Shown one piece after another: positions 36,561-46,120 of a stretch of 64,000 nt of DNA. Position numbers and translations under genes: made by a program. This stretch comes from Prevotella sp. MA2016 (lineage in GTDB: Bacteria > Bacteroidota > Bacteroidia > Bacteroidales > Bacteroidaceae), in contig NZ_JHUW01000008.1 in assembly GCF_000619825.1 (NCBI RefSeq), positions 1 through 64,000 on the forward strand, given 5' to 3'. The notes beneath the pieces are model-generated. The model had not been told where the DNA came from, ran no database searches, and worked only from the letters and a program-made list of their open reading frames with translations. Position 1 is the first letter of the stretch; each line of letters begins with the position of its first letter.

Positions 36561-37334
36561 TTATTTATTTTTTTTGTTACTATTTACTATTAATTTCTCT
36601 AAGAAACGTATTTGATCTGCAAAGTAAGCATTTTTTTTCGGAATTTGCAAGCTTAATCGCTGAATTATTTCCAAAGCTTTCGAATATCTTCCTTGTTTGA
36701 TGTAAATTCGTGCCAATGTCTCAGTAAAGTATTCACTTTCAACCCCATTTTCGCCCTCTGCAGGCTCTGGTTGGGGCTCAGGACGATACTCAGGCGTCTC
36801 ACTGAGCTGGAACTTACCTTTGTCATCATTTATGAATGTATCTATCAAGTCCTGACCAAACATCTTTGGCATCTCGCCTGGCATCTCCTGTCCGCCATCG
36901 GGCTCTTCGATATCCATCAGATAAGCCACATAATCCACAGCTGCATCGGCTGGTGTAGGCTTGCGTTTGGGTTTGGTCACATCCACCTTCGACTCCTCTG
37001 GTATGCTGTCAAGGAAGTTGTCGATAAGCGAGATGGTGCGGTCGGCAGCAGGTTCTGCTGGCGCCGCGGGCTTGGTAGCAGCGGGTTTTGCCACAGGACG
37101 ATACTCATAGTGGCGCCCCTCTATCATCTGAAACAGCACGCGCCTATCGGTGATATAAGCCGAAGCGCGGCGCAGCTCCTCATCAAATGTGGGATCGTGG
37201 AGCAGATAAAGATTCTGCAACATGAGCAGACGAGCCGTCTGGAAATAGGGATACAGAGCCAGCAGCGAACGCAACTCGTAGAGCGTTTCGCGATCCATCT
37301 GTTCTGGATGCTTAATAAGTTCTGTTATCTCCAT
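36561..37334 (-). CDS. Conserved Bacteroidetes protein of unknown function with TPR-like end
   Basis: A 257-aa protein with no signal peptide. The N-terminal part MEITELIKHPEQMDRETLYE and the following LRSLLALYPYFQTARLLMLQ are helical and look like repeat helices. The middle is Pro/Ala/Glu-rich (residues 80-205). The end has one clear TPR-like helix pair, ETLARIYIKQGRYSKALEII then QRLSLQIPKKNAYFADQIRF. It sits between lptE and secG, as in other Bacteroidales. A role with the envelope machinery is only suggested by position. Confidence 0.75.
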   Translation of the reverse strand: MEITELIKHPEQMDRETLYELRSLLALYPYFQTARLLMLQNLYLLHDPTFDEELRRASAYITDRRVLFQMIEGRHYEYRPVAKPAATKPAAPAEPAADRTISLIDNFLDSIPEESKVDVTKPKRKPTPADAAVDYVAYLMDIEEPDGGQEMPGEMPKMFGQDLIDTFINDDKGKFQLSETPEYRPEPQPEPAEGENGVESEYFTETLARIYIKQGRYSKALEIIQRLSLQIPKKNAYFADQIRFLEKLIVNSNKKNK

Positions 37335-37351
37335 TATGATCTCTATTTAGG

Positions 37352-37873
37352 TTACCAGTTAGCCACTGTACGGTTGAAGATCTGGTCGCAGAGGTCCTTC
37401 ACCATCTGTGTCACAAGTTCCTCCTGCACGGCGTTAAGCGACTGTGTAGTTTCATAACTCTGTGTAGCAGTAAACTGCTGCTCGAAATCCTCTTTATGGT
37501 TCTTATTATTCGTAAACCTTACATTCACTGTCATCGAAAGCTCGGTCATAGCCGAATAGCCCTCGGCACTCACAGCCTTATTGCGCTGCTCATATCGTGT
37601 AATCTCACCCTCAATTTTCAGGTCGCCATTACGCTTCACCTGCTCCAGGCGCGTGTGATTGGCAAACTGATCCTTCAGCTGATTATTGAACATGGGGCCC
37701 ATAGGTCCCCACACATAGCTACTGCGGATAGGGAAATCAGCAATCGTGATGGTCTTAGTCTGCGAGTAGTCGATACTGGCACCATTAAACTTATAGCTAA
37801 CGGTGCAGGCGCTGATGATGGTTGCTGCCAGAGCAACAACAGCTGTTTTGATATACTTACTGGTCCAAGCCAT
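37352..37873 (-). CDS. lptE: LptE-family LPS-assembly lipoprotein
   Basis: A 173-aa lipoprotein (lipobox IISAC, Cys near 23). The mature part YKFNGASIDYSQTKTITIAD then LKDQFANHTRLEQVKRNGDL and IEGEITRYE matches the LptE fold, which plugs LptD and helps insert LPS in the outer membrane. Its first 17 bases overlap the end of the sigma54-activator gene, so the two are probably translated together. Confidence 0.88.
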   Translation of the reverse strand: MAWTSKYIKTAVVALAATIISACTVSYKFNGASIDYSQTKTITIADFPIRSSYVWGPMGPMFNNQLKDQFANHTRLEQVKRNGDLKIEGEITRYEQRNKAVSAEGYSAMTELSMTVNVRFTNNKNHKEDFEQQFTATQSYETTQSLNAVQEELVTQMVKDLCDQIFNRTVANW

Positions 37874-39107
37874 ACTGCTTCAATCTACGATAAAGGGTTC
37901 GGTCACTAATGCCCAGTTCCTGAGCTGCCTTCTTGCGGTTGCCATGATTGCGCTCCAGGGCTTTCTCTAACATCTGTCGCCCCAGGTCGTTCAGATTCAG
38001 GCTCTCCAGTTCCTTCTCAGGCTCAATATACTCCTCGGCGATGGCATCCTCTACTGTTGAGGGTTGAGTGTTGAGTGTTGAGAGTGGAGAAGCCACTGTG
38101 GGCAGGGGTGATGCCACAGCGGGCAGGGGGTCGATGGCGGCAGGCTTGGTGGTCTGCACGTCGGCCAGCTGCTTCTTGAGAGCACTCATCTCGCGGCGCA
38201 TGTCGTTCACATTGCCACGCAACTCAAACAGAATCTTATACAGTATTTCGCGCTCGTTCTCGAAACTGTGGTCGCCACTACCCTCGCGATGGATGGTAGC
38301 CAACTGTGTGGTTTCGTGATCCTGGGGGATAAACTGGCTGAGCACCTGCGCTGTGATGGTACGCTCAGGCGAGAGCACACTGATCTGCTCAGTGATATTC
38401 TTCAGCTGTCGCACGTTGCCTGGCCACTTATAGTGCATCAGCAACTGCTTGGCGCCCTCATCGAGCACCACGCGGTCCATCTTATATTTCTCGGCCATCT
38501 GCAGGGCAAACAATCGAAACAACAGGATAATATCCTCGCCACGCTCGCGCAGAGGGGGCATCTGGATGGGTATCGAGTTGAGTCGGTAGTAGAGGTCTTC
38601 GCGGAAGCGCCCCTCGCTGATGGCCAGACGTATATTCACATTAGTAGCAGCCACAATACGCACATCGGTTTTGCGAATCTCAGTGCCTCCCACAGGTATA
38701 TACTCACCCGTTTCAAGCACACGCAGCAAGCGGGCCTGAGTGGCCAGAGGTAGCTCGCCCACCTCGTCGAGGAAGAGCGTTCCCTTGTTAGCCACACCAA
38801 AATATCCAGGCGAGTCGTTGATGGCACCCGTATATGAACCCTTCACATGTCCGAAGAGTTCTGAGTCGATGGTGCCCTCGGGGATAGAACCACAGTTAAT
38901 GGCAAAGTACTTCTCTCGGCGTCGTGGCGAGTTGTCGTGAATCACCCTTGGGATGATCTCCTTACCCACACCACTCTCGCCCACAATGAGCACACTGAGG
39001 TCGGTAGGCGCAACCTGCAAGGCTACGTCGAGCACGTGGTTCAAAGCGTCGCAATTGCCGACGATATTGTACCGCTGTTTGATGTTTTGAAGTTCTGTTG
39101 TCTTCAT
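37857..39107 (-). CDS. Sigma54-dependent activator without sensor domain
   Basis: A 416-aa protein that begins directly with the AAA+ domain. Walker A is GESGVGKE near 43, the sigma54-contact loop is GSYTGA (variant of GAFTGA) near 92, and Walker B is GTLFLDEVGEL near 110. The C-terminal Fis-type helix-turn-helix is ERNHGNRKKAAQELGISDRT near 385. There is no receiver or GAF domain, so its control is not by a classical kinase. Residues 325-352 are a Pro/Ser/Thr linker made by a short tandem repeat. It has its own internal promoter inside the rlmN operon. Confidence 0.9.
   Translation of the reverse strand: MKTTELQNIKQRYNIVGNCDALNHVLDVALQVAPTDLSVLIVGESGVGKEIIPRVIHDNSPRRREKYFAINCGSIPEGTIDSELFGHVKGSYTGAINDSPGYFGVANKGTLFLDEVGELPLATQARLLRVLETGEYIPVGGTEIRKTDVRIVAATNVNIRLAISEGRFREDLYYRLNSIPIQMPPLRERGEDIILLFRLFALQMAEKYKMDRVVLDEGAKQLLMHYKWPGNVRQLKNITEQISVLSPERTITAQVLSQFIPQDHETTQLATIHREGSGDHSFENEREILYKILFELRGNVNDMRREMSALKKQLADVQTTKPAAIDPLPAVASPLPTVASPLSTLNTQPSTVEDAIAEEYIEPEKELESLNLNDLGRQMLEKALERNHGNRKKAAQELGISDRTLYRRLKQYGLDQ
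38051..38090. repeat. In-frame tandem word repeat inside the sigma54-activator gene
   Basis: On the coding strand, CAACACTCAACACTCAACCC-type words encode SPLSTLNTQPSTVED between the AAA+ and DNA-binding domains. The same class of word occurs in thiL. Confidence 0.7.
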
Positions 39108-39115
39108 TGAGCTGA

Positions 39116-39123
39116 CAAAATTA
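39116..39123 (-). promoter_or_regulatory. -7 box for the sigma54-activator gene
   Basis: TAATTTTG on the minus strand, 8 bases before the ATG at 39107; an internal promoter in the operon. Confidence 0.5.
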
Positions 39124-39171
39124 CATATTTTTTCTGAAACATCTGCAATTTTGGCAGATTTTTAACGCTTA

Positions 39172-40176
39172 TTACTTTTCTTTCTTGTCCAACTTAATCA
39201 ACAGCAATCCGATAGCCGTCCAAATAAGCTCGCGCAGGCGCACCAGCAGTGCCACAAAGATACCGGCATTGGCTGTCATGCTCAAGCCCTCGGTGCTCAT
39301 CAGGAAACCGCCCTCGCGGCCACCTAACTGCAGCGGCATAAAGAACAGCATATTAGCAAACAGCGTGGTAAAAGCGTATATCAGTATGCACTGCGGTATA
39401 GTCACCCCAGGCATGATGACAAGCAGGATGAAGTAGATCTCTAAAGTAGAGAACAAGCGGCACAACAGCTCCAGAACCACAGCCAATTTAAATGTGAGCG
39501 GGTTCAGATTGTGCAGGGCAGCTATCTGCTCGTCAACCTCCGACAGTTTTTCACGGTTGCGCTCAATGAAGGGGCCTGCCCACTTCTTCACCATGGGGAA
39601 GTGGCTCAGGATGGTCATACCCGTCATGGCGATGCCCCGCTTATAGCCACGCAAAAAGAACCAGATGGCCAGCGATGCCAAACCAGCGATGACAGGCAGC
39701 AGCACGTAGGTGAGCGGCGTCATCTTCTGCGTGATAATATAAAGAGGTACGCTGAGCAGCCAGAACCAGAAGTGGCTATAGATATGCGTCATCACATAGA
39801 GGATGACCGACGATGAAGCACGCTGCGTGCCCACCTTAGGCGAGAGCGACATGATGCGATAAGGCTCGCCTCCCATCAGTCCGCCCGGCGTGGCATAGTT
39901 GAGTGCAAAAGCCGAGATGGTGATCTTATAGAGCCACCAGAAGTTCACCTTGCACTTGCGGCACACGTTCTGCTCGTTGCCGATGGTATTGATAATCAGA
40001 TACCACGAAGCGGTGTTCATCATATAGAGGAACGCCCACAGCATGAGCACAGCCACGAACCAGTAGCCCGCATGCTGTATGCCCTGCCAAGCCTGACCGA
40101 AGTCAAGCTGCGAGGCCATGATGATAAGCACCAGAATGCCGAACAGGAAGAAACCGTTCTGGTATTTTTTATTCAT
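39172..40176 (-). CDS. Flippase-like membrane protein (LPG synthase transmembrane domain)
   Basis: A 334-aa protein with about eight spans. Features include AFALNYATPGGLMGGEPYRIM near 110, the Pro-Gly-Gly-x-x-Gly-Gly-Glu block of this family, and late FMPLQLGGREGGFLM near 285. It is a diverged relative of the protein at 29812. It sits 9 bases after pdxA in an operon leading to lptE and secG, which suggests a lipid-transfer role at the envelope. Confidence 0.85.
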   Translation of the reverse strand: MNKKYQNGFFLFGILVLIIMASQLDFGQAWQGIQHAGYWFVAVLMLWAFLYMMNTASWYLIINTIGNEQNVCRKCKVNFWWLYKITISAFALNYATPGGLMGGEPYRIMSLSPKVGTQRASSSVILYVMTHIYSHFWFWLLSVPLYIITQKMTPLTYVLLPVIAGLASLAIWFFLRGYKRGIAMTGMTILSHFPMVKKWAGPFIERNREKLSEVDEQIAALHNLNPLTFKLAVVLELLCRLFSTLEIYFILLVIMPGVTIPQCILIYAFTTLFANMLFFMPLQLGGREGGFLMSTEGLSMTANAGIFVALLVRLRELIWTAIGLLLIKLDKKEK

Positions 40177-40185
40177 TATTAAAGT

Positions 40186-41223
40186 TTACTTAAAGATATC
40201 TTTGGCACGAGGCATCTGGAAGCGAGCCTTGTCGCCATCCTCACGCTTCTCGTGATAGAGTTTTGGCAGTGGGTTAGCCAATGGTTCATCATACTCCTGA
40301 CGATGGCGACACATATCCACGGCTGTATAGATGGCATGGCGCAACGAGGCAGCATCGGCCACACCCTTGCCTGCAATCTCGAACTCAGGACCATGAACGG
40401 TAGTGGTGCAGACGGCTGAGATGCCAGCCTTCAGACGCACGCCATAATCGGCAGAGAGGGCGTTGAATGGCTTCGTGCCCTGCTCGTCGTACATGGCCAG
40501 CACACCATCAAACTGCTCATACTGGTTGTTGGCAAAGAATTCCTCGGCAGCATAAGGCCCGAAGGCCTGCACGTTCTGCTTCTCCAGCTCTTCGATGGCA
40601 GGCACTATCACCTGTTCCTCCTCTGCGCCTGCCTGCGCATTGAGTGCCAGCACGGCGATGCGCGGATTGTTCACACGGAAATCGCGCTTCAGGCTCTTAA
40701 AGAATATCACGCCTTTCTCTACGATTTTTTCTGTGGTAATGGTCTTGGCAGCCTCACTGGCAGGCAGATGGGTGGTGAGAAGCGCGATACGCACGCGGTC
40801 GCCCAGCATGATGGTGAGCGACTTGTCTTCACGATTCGGGTTGGCGTTCGACACTACGGGGCCTAACACCAGCACATCGTAGAGATGCTTCTGCATATCC
40901 TCCTTGGCGCGCTGCATGGCTGCACGGGCAGCATTGGCCGACTCATCAGTGGACTGTCCGAACTCCACCTTCACATCGTCGTCAGTCACTGCCAGCAGGT
41001 TCACACGTCCATCCCTGGCTTCAGCAGCATCATTGATGATGTTATACTGAATTTCTATCTCCATAGCCTTACGATGCACAGCAGCTACTTTTGATGAACC
41101 ATAGATGATAGGTGTACACATATCCAGCATCATGGGGTCTTCGAAAGCACGAAGAATCACCTCATAACCAATGCCATTGGTATCGCCATGCGTAATGGCC
41201 ACACGTATTTTCTTATTGTCCAT
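40186..41223 (-). CDS. pdxA: 4-hydroxythreonine-4-phosphate dehydrogenase
   Basis: A 345-aa enzyme of vitamin B6 synthesis. It starts IRVAITHGDTNGIGYEVILR, the PdxA opening. Other blocks are TTHLPASEAAKTITTEKIVE near 150, VLALNAQAGAEEE near 195 with the metal-ligand region, and DGVLAMYDEQGTKPFNA near 245. The GHAE-type His usual at the second metal site (LNPHAGE in many enzymes) reads LNAQAGAEE here, as in other Bacteroidetes members or as real divergence; this should be compared. It follows rlmN in the operon. Confidence 0.9.
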   Translation of the reverse strand: MDNKKIRVAITHGDTNGIGYEVILRAFEDPMMLDMCTPIIYGSSKVAAVHRKAMEIEIQYNIINDAAEARDGRVNLLAVTDDDVKVEFGQSTDESANAARAAMQRAKEDMQKHLYDVLVLGPVVSNANPNREDKSLTIMLGDRVRIALLTTHLPASEAAKTITTEKIVEKGVIFFKSLKRDFRVNNPRIAVLALNAQAGAEEEQVIVPAIEELEKQNVQAFGPYAAEEFFANNQYEQFDGVLAMYDEQGTKPFNALSADYGVRLKAGISAVCTTTVHGPEFEIAGKGVADAASLRHAIYTAVDMCRHRQEYDEPLANPLPKLYHEKREDGDKARFQMPRAKDIFK

Positions 41224-41275
41224 ATTTCATTTCTTCAATTCTTCAACTCTTCAATTTTTCAACTCTTCAATTTTT
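41222..41275. repeat. Tandem word repeat at the rlmN-pdxA junction, forming the RlmN C-terminus
   Basis: On the minus strand the words TTGAAGAGTTGAAAAATTGAA run on for about 50 bases. They encode the last residues of RlmN (KIEELKN) and its stop codon, then fill the gap to pdxA. The same class lies between groES and groEL (56793-56827). Confidence 0.75.
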
Positions 41276-42306
41276 GCGGTGGATAACAGTCCGCAAGCGG
41301 CAAAGATATCCTGTCCGCGACTGGCCCGGATGGTGGTAAACACCCCATGCGCCGTCAGATAGTCGCGTAAGGCTTCCATGCGCTTCTCGTCGGCACCAGG
41401 CAGGTCCACATCAGGAATCTCGTGGAATCGTATCAGGTTCACACGGCAGTCCAGTCCCTTCACCAGCTTCACTATTTCGCGGGCATGCATAGTGGTATCG
41501 TTCAGACCTGCAAAGCAGATATACTCGAACGAGCAACGGCGCTGGTGCGAGAAGTCGTACTGCTTCAGCAGCTCCACCACCTCTACGATCGACATCTGCT
41601 TCTCGGCAGGCATCAGCATCTTGCGCTGTTCGGGCAGCGGCGAGTGCATAGAGATGGCCACATGGCACTCACTCTCATCCAGGAATCGCTTCAGCTTATT
41701 CTTCACACCTACACTCGACACCGTGATGCGGCGCGGACTCCAGGCATAGCCCCAGTCGGCAGTAAGCACCTGGGTGGCCTGCAGGATTGCGTCCAGATTG
41801 TCCATCGGCTCGCCCTGACCCATAAACACGATATTGGTCAGTGTGTCGCGCTCGGGCAGCGAATATATCTGATTCAATATGTCGGCAGCCGTCAGGCTTC
41901 CCTCAAAACCCTGTTTTCCTGTCTGACAGAACAGGCAGTTCATCTTGCATCCCACCTGGCACGATACACACAGCGTGGCACGGTCGCCATCTGGTATATA
42001 CACCGTTTCAACAAAATGGGTGATGGATGATGGGTTTTGAGTGCGCACGGGGAAGAGATACTTGATGGTTCCATCCACCGAACGCTGGCAATCAATAGGC
42101 GCCATGGCCCCAACCTCATACCGCTCGGCCAACTTTTCACGGTTGGCCTTCGAGAGATTGGTCATATCGGCTATGCTACCAGCATGCTGCTGATAGAGCC
42201 ACTTGGCTATCTGCGAGGCTGTAAACTTGGGCATCCCCAGTTCGGCCACCACTTGCTGCAATTCGCCAGGTTGCATACCTAACAACACCTTTTTTTCGTC
42301 GTACAT
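41251..42306 (-). CDS. rlmN: 23S rRNA (adenine-C2)-methyltransferase RlmN
   Basis: A 351-aa radical-SAM enzyme. The cluster motif is CKMNCLFC (CX3CX2C) near 122, preceded by TLCVSCQVG. Other blocks are NIVFMGQGEPMDN near 158, RRITVSSVGVKN near 190 and the late catalytic Cys in TIRASRGQDIFAACGLL near 338. It methylates A2503 of 23S rRNA and A37 of some tRNAs. The last seven residues come from a tandem repeat and are probably not part of the fold. It is the first gene of a seven-gene operon. Confidence 0.95.
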   Translation of the reverse strand: MYDEKKVLLGMQPGELQQVVAELGMPKFTASQIAKWLYQQHAGSIADMTNLSKANREKLAERYEVGAMAPIDCQRSVDGTIKYLFPVRTQNPSSITHFVETVYIPDGDRATLCVSCQVGCKMNCLFCQTGKQGFEGSLTAADILNQIYSLPERDTLTNIVFMGQGEPMDNLDAILQATQVLTADWGYAWSPRRITVSSVGVKNKLKRFLDESECHVAISMHSPLPEQRKMLMPAEKQMSIVEVVELLKQYDFSHQRRCSFEYICFAGLNDTTMHAREIVKLVKGLDCRVNLIRFHEIPDVDLPGADEKRMEALRDYLTAHGVFTTIRASRGQDIFAACGLLSTAKIEELKN

Positions 42307-42322
42307 ATTTACTTTTTGGGTG

Positions 42323-42330
42323 CAAAGTTA
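42323..42330 (-). promoter_or_regulatory. -7 box for the rlmN operon
   Basis: TAACTTTG on the minus strand, 16 bases before the ATG. Confidence 0.6.
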
Positions 42331-42409
42331 GAAAAATTTCCCCAAATTATTTGGTTTTCTCGGAAAATATTACGAATTTTGCGCTTGATTAAATCACTAA
42401 TTACACATA

Positions 42410-45400
42410 ATGAGAGAAAAAATTGACTGCTTTCTGCCTTGCAGCGACCTTGAAACAGCACACGATGTAGTAGCGCAAATCAAGGGGAGCAAGACTATTC
42501 AACATATTTGTTTGCTGGTGAACCAGCCTCTTGAAACCAACGACGAGACGCTGAGTGATTGTGAACAGATTGTGGTTTCCGATTTAACAAGTAGTAAAAC
42601 GCTGACGGCTATTGCCCAGCATGCCAAAGCCGATTATGCCCTGTTGCAGATCCGTCCACGACAGATACAGATGCCCAAGGGCACACTCGACCGCATGCTG
42701 CGCATCGCTTCCGACTCAGATGCCGGCATGATCTATGCCGACCACTACGACCTGATCGACGGAAAACTGCAGCCCCACCCCGTGATCGACCACCAGATAG
42801 GTAGCATCCGCGACGACTTTGATCTGGGTTCGCTCATCCTGGTAAAGACGCATCTGCTTCACCGCTTTGCGCAGCAGGCCTGCGAGCCTTCATATCAATA
42901 TGCAGCCGTTTACGCCCTGCGCTTATATTTGAGCCGCCAAGGCAACATCTTCCATATCAACGAGAAGCTTTATACTGAGCAGGAAACGGACACGCGCGCC
43001 TCGGGCGAGAAGCAGTTCGACTATGTCAACCCGCGCAACCGCGATGTACAGATAGAGATGGAGCACGCCGCCACAGCCCACCTGGCTGCCATCGGTGCCA
43101 AAATCGACCCCACCTTCTATCGCCTTCCTGACTTCAACGAACAGGAGTTCGACGTCGAGGCATCGGTCATCATACCTGTATATAATCGCGAAAAAACCAT
43201 CTGCGATGCTGTGAACAGCGCACTCAGTCAGAAAACGAAATTCAAATATAACGTCATCGTGGTGGACAACCACTCAACCGACAAGACTACAGAGCTGCTG
43301 AACGGTTTCCACGACGAGCGACTGATACATATCATACCCGAGCGCTACGACCTGGGCATAGGCGGATGCTGGAATGTGGCTATCCACGACGACCGCTGCG
43401 GCCGATTTGCCGTACAACTGGACAGCGACGACCTCTATTCGTCGCCCAAGACGCTGCAACAGATTGTAGATACCTTCTACAAGCAGAATGCAGCCATGGT
43501 GATTGGCTCATACCGCATGTGCGACTTTGATCTGAACACCCTGCCACCAGGACTCATCGACCATGCAGAATGGACCGACGAGAACGGACCTAACAATGCC
43601 CTGCGCATCAATGGTCTGGGCGCACCACGCGCCTTCTTCACGCCCCTGCTGCGCCAGGTGGGATTCCCCAACACCTCTTACGGCGAGGACTATGCCCTAG
43701 GACTCATCTTTTCGCGTCACTACCGCATAGGCCGTATCTTCAGCGAGCTCTATCTGTGCCGCCGCTGGGGTGGCAACAGCGATGCTGCCCTGTCTATCGA
43801 GAAGGTGAATGCCAACAACCTGTATAAAGACCAGTTGCGCTCGCTTGAGATCATGGCGCGCCAGCAACTGCTGCAAGGCAAGCAGACCCTCATCAATGAT
43901 TCGCCACTGATGCGCTTCTTCAACCGCCAGCTGGAGAAATGGGACGATGCCCGCCGCCGCTATCAGGACCTGCGCAACGTGAAGACGCGCGAACTGTCGG
44001 TTGGCACTTCCACCATGCAGGTGCAGTGGAACCCAGCCCGCATCGTATCTACTGGTGCTAAAATCGACAAGCAGACACTGGCCGAGCGCCCCTGTTTTCT
44101 CTGCGAGCAGAATCGTCCGAAGGAACAAGTCAAGAAGTCGATCGACGGGCAGTACGACCTGCTGGTCAACCCCTATCCTATCCTGCCCATCCACTTCACC
44201 ATCCCCTCGGTCAAGCATGAGCCGCAACTTATTCGCGATGCTTACAGCGAGATACATAAGCTGCTCGCAGAATATCCGCAGATGATGGTGTTCTATAACG
44301 GTCCGAAGTGTGGCGCCTCGGCTCCTGACCATGCCCACTTCCAGGGAGGCACATCAGGCATATTGCCCCTACAGAGATCATGGGGCCGTCTGTCGCGCAA
44401 CCTGAAGCCTATCGTCAGTCTGAACAGTGAAGAGAGCATCTCGCTCATCGAGGAATATCCCTGCCCCGCCCTGCTCATCCATAGCAAGTCGGAGTATGGC
44501 GACGAACAGCTGTTCCGCCGCCTGTATGAGGCCCTGCCCATCAAGGAGGGCGAGCCCGAGCCCATGCTCAACATCGTGAGCTGGCGACACGATACCGACT
44601 ATTATTCAGTAGTGTTCCCGCGCGAAAAGCATCGCCCCGACTGCTATTACAAGGATGACTGCCAGCAGTTTATCATCTCGCCAGGCGCTCTGGACATGGC
44701 AGGCTTCATCATCACCCCACGCAAAGAGGATTTCGAGCGCATCACACCAGAGATAGCGTTAGGCATCCTGAACGAGGTGTCAATGAGCCCCGCCGACCTG
44801 CAGCAGGTCATCGACAAACTGCAAGTAAAAGAGCAAAGTTCAATGCTCAATGCTCAAAGTTCAATGAAAAAAGAGCCCAACGTCACCGTAGGTATCGTGA
44901 GCGGCAAGAAGATCTCATTCAGTCTCAACAAGCCCTATGTGGCCAAAGGCGAGGTGATCACAGGTCAGCAGGTGGTAGAGTTCAGCGAGGGTGGCATCCT
45001 GTGGCGCGGCACCCAGTATCGTAATCTCACCTTCACGCCGCATGCCGAGGGCGCCTCGTTCTCACTCAACGATGTTACTATCGGCGTGAACTTCCACTGG
45101 GAGCGCAAGGAGACGCAGACCTTCGAGGGCACGCTGCGCATTGTGGTAGAGGCCGACAAGATAGTGGCCATCAACGAGCTGCCTGTAGAGAAATACCTCA
45201 CCAGCGTTATCTCGAGCGAGATGAGCTCAACCTCTAGCTTAGAGTTTCTGAAGGCTCATGCCGTCATCTCGCGTTCATGGCTGCTGGCACAGATAGAGAA
45301 GCGCAAACAGCACGAGAGCGGTGGCGACAACTTCTTCTCGTTCACCAAGAGCGACCATGAGTTTATCCGCTGGTACGACCGCGAAGACCACACCATCTTT

Positions 45401-46087
45401 GATGTGTGTGCCGACGACCACTGCCAGCGCTATCAGGGCATCACCCGCGCCAACAACACCCATGTGGAAGAGGCCATCAGCGAAACACGCGGCCAGGTGC
45501 TGATGTACGACGATGAGATTTGCGACGCCCGCTTCTCGAAATGCTGTGGCGGACAGACTGAGGAGTTCCAGTACTGTTGGGAAGACATGCCGAAGCCCTA
45601 TCTCGTGTCGTTCCACGACCCATACTGCAACACCAGCGACAAGCATATCCTGTCGCAGGTGCTCAACGACTTCGACCAGGAGACCCCCGACTTCTATCAT
45701 TGGGAGGTTACCTATACCCAGAGCGAGCTGTCGGAGCTGGTGAACCGCAAGCTGAAGGACGACTTCGGCACCATCACCGACCTGATTCCCGTGGAGCGCG
45801 GCAAGAGCGGACGCATCTGGAAACTGAAGATAGTAGGCACCAAGAAGACGTTCACCATCGGCAAGGAACTTGAGATTCGCCGCGCCCTGAGCGAGAGCCA
45901 TCTCTACTCTTCGGCATTCGAAGTGGAGAAGACAGCTGACGGTTTCACCCTGAAGGGAAAAGGCTGGGGCCATGGCGTAGGTCTGTGCCAGATAGGCGCT
46001 GCCGTGATGGGCGAACAAGGCCATACTTACGATGATATACTGCTATTCTATTATCGTGGCGCCAACATCAAGCAACTTTATGATTAA
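42410..46087 (+). CDS. Three-part fusion: glycosyltransferase 2 + DUF4922 (GalT-like) + SpoIID/LytB
   Basis: A 1225-aa protein. Residues 1-245 look like a worn glycosyltransferase fold. Residues 248-480 are a family 2 glycosyltransferase ([24 protein letters not shown], metal site QLDSDDLYS). Residues about 490-805 are DUF4922 with the nucleotidyl-transfer type motif HAHFQ (641-645), as in GalT/HIT enzymes, and a Cys pair PCFLCEQN. Residues 819-1225 are a SpoIID/LytB domain ([43 protein letters not shown]). The join at 808-819 is a tandem repeat ending in a possible old ATG (44864). No signal peptide is seen. Its combined role is unknown. Confidence 0.85.
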   Translation: MREKIDCFLPCSDLETAHDVVAQIKGSKTIQHICLLVNQPLETNDETLSDCEQIVVSDLTSSKTLTAIAQHAKADYALLQIRPRQIQMPKGTLDRMLRIASDSDAGMIYADHYDLIDGKLQPHPVIDHQIGSIRDDFDLGSLILVKTHLLHRFAQQACEPSYQYAAVYALRLYLSRQGNIFHINEKLYTEQETDTRASGEKQFDYVNPRNRDVQIEMEHAATAHLAAIGAKIDPTFYRLPDFNEQEFDVEASVIIPVYNREKTICDAVNSALSQKTKFKYNVIVVDNHSTDKTTELLNGFHDERLIHIIPERYDLGIGGCWNVAIHDDRCGRFAVQLDSDDLYSSPKTLQQIVDTFYKQNAAMVIGSYRMCDFDLNTLPPGLIDHAEWTDENGPNNALRINGLGAPRAFFTPLLRQVGFPNTSYGEDYALGLIFSRHYRIGRIFSELYLCRRWGGNSDAALSIEKVNANNLYKDQLRSLEIMARQQLLQGKQTLINDSPLMRFFNRQLEKWDDARRRYQDLRNVKTRELSVGTSTMQVQWNPARIVSTGAKIDKQTLAERPCFLCEQNRPKEQVKKSIDGQYDLLVNPYPILPIHFTIPSVKHEPQLIRDAYSEIHKLLAEYPQMMVFYNGPKCGASAPDHAHFQGGTSGILPLQRSWGRLSRNLKPIVSLNSEESISLIEEYPCPALLIHSKSEYGDEQLFRRLYEALPIKEGEPEPMLNIVSWRHDTDYYSVVFPREKHRPDCYYKDDCQQFIISPGALDMAGFIITPRKEDFERITPEIALGILNEVSMSPADLQQVIDKLQVKEQSSMLNAQSSMKKEPNVTVGIVSGKKISFSLNKPYVAKGEVITGQQVVEFSEGGILWRGTQYRNLTFTPHAEGASFSLNDVTIGVNFHWERKETQTFEGTLRIVVEADKIVAINELPVEKYLTSVISSEMSSTSSLEFLKAHAVISRSWLLAQIEKRKQHESGGDNFFSFTKSDHEFIRWYDREDHTIFDVCADDHCQRYQGITRANNTHVEEAISETRGQVLMYDDEICDARFSKCCGGQTEEFQYCWEDMPKPYLVSFHDPYCNTSDKHILSQVLNDFDQETPDFYHWEVTYTQSELSELVNRKLKDDFGTITDLIPVERGKSGRIWKLKIVGTKKTFTIGKELEIRRALSESHLYSSAFEVEKTADGFTLKGKGWGHGVGLCQIGAAVMGEQGHTYDDILLFYYRGANIKQLYD
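44831..44867 (+). repeat. In-frame tandem word repeat joining DUF4922 and SpoIID parts
   Basis: The words AAAGTTCAATGCTCAATGCTC then AAAGTTCAATG encode [12 protein letters not shown]. The final ATG is followed by AAAAAAGAGCCC, the natural beginning of the SpoIID domain. Confidence 0.75.
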
Positions 46088-46090
46088 TTA

Positions 46091-46116
46091 AATTATCAAT
46101 TGTCAATTATCAATTT
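46091..46116. repeat. Tandem word repeat before the AmpG-like gene
   Basis: The run AATTATCAATTGTCAATTAT then CAATTT fills the gap between the fusion gene and the next start; same class as 23129-23164. Confidence 0.75.
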
Positions 46117-46120
46117 AAAT

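Noticed and set aside
45275..46024. 249-codon open frame opposite the SpoIID part
   Set aside because: Antisense shadow of a domain with clear conserved residues on the plus strand.
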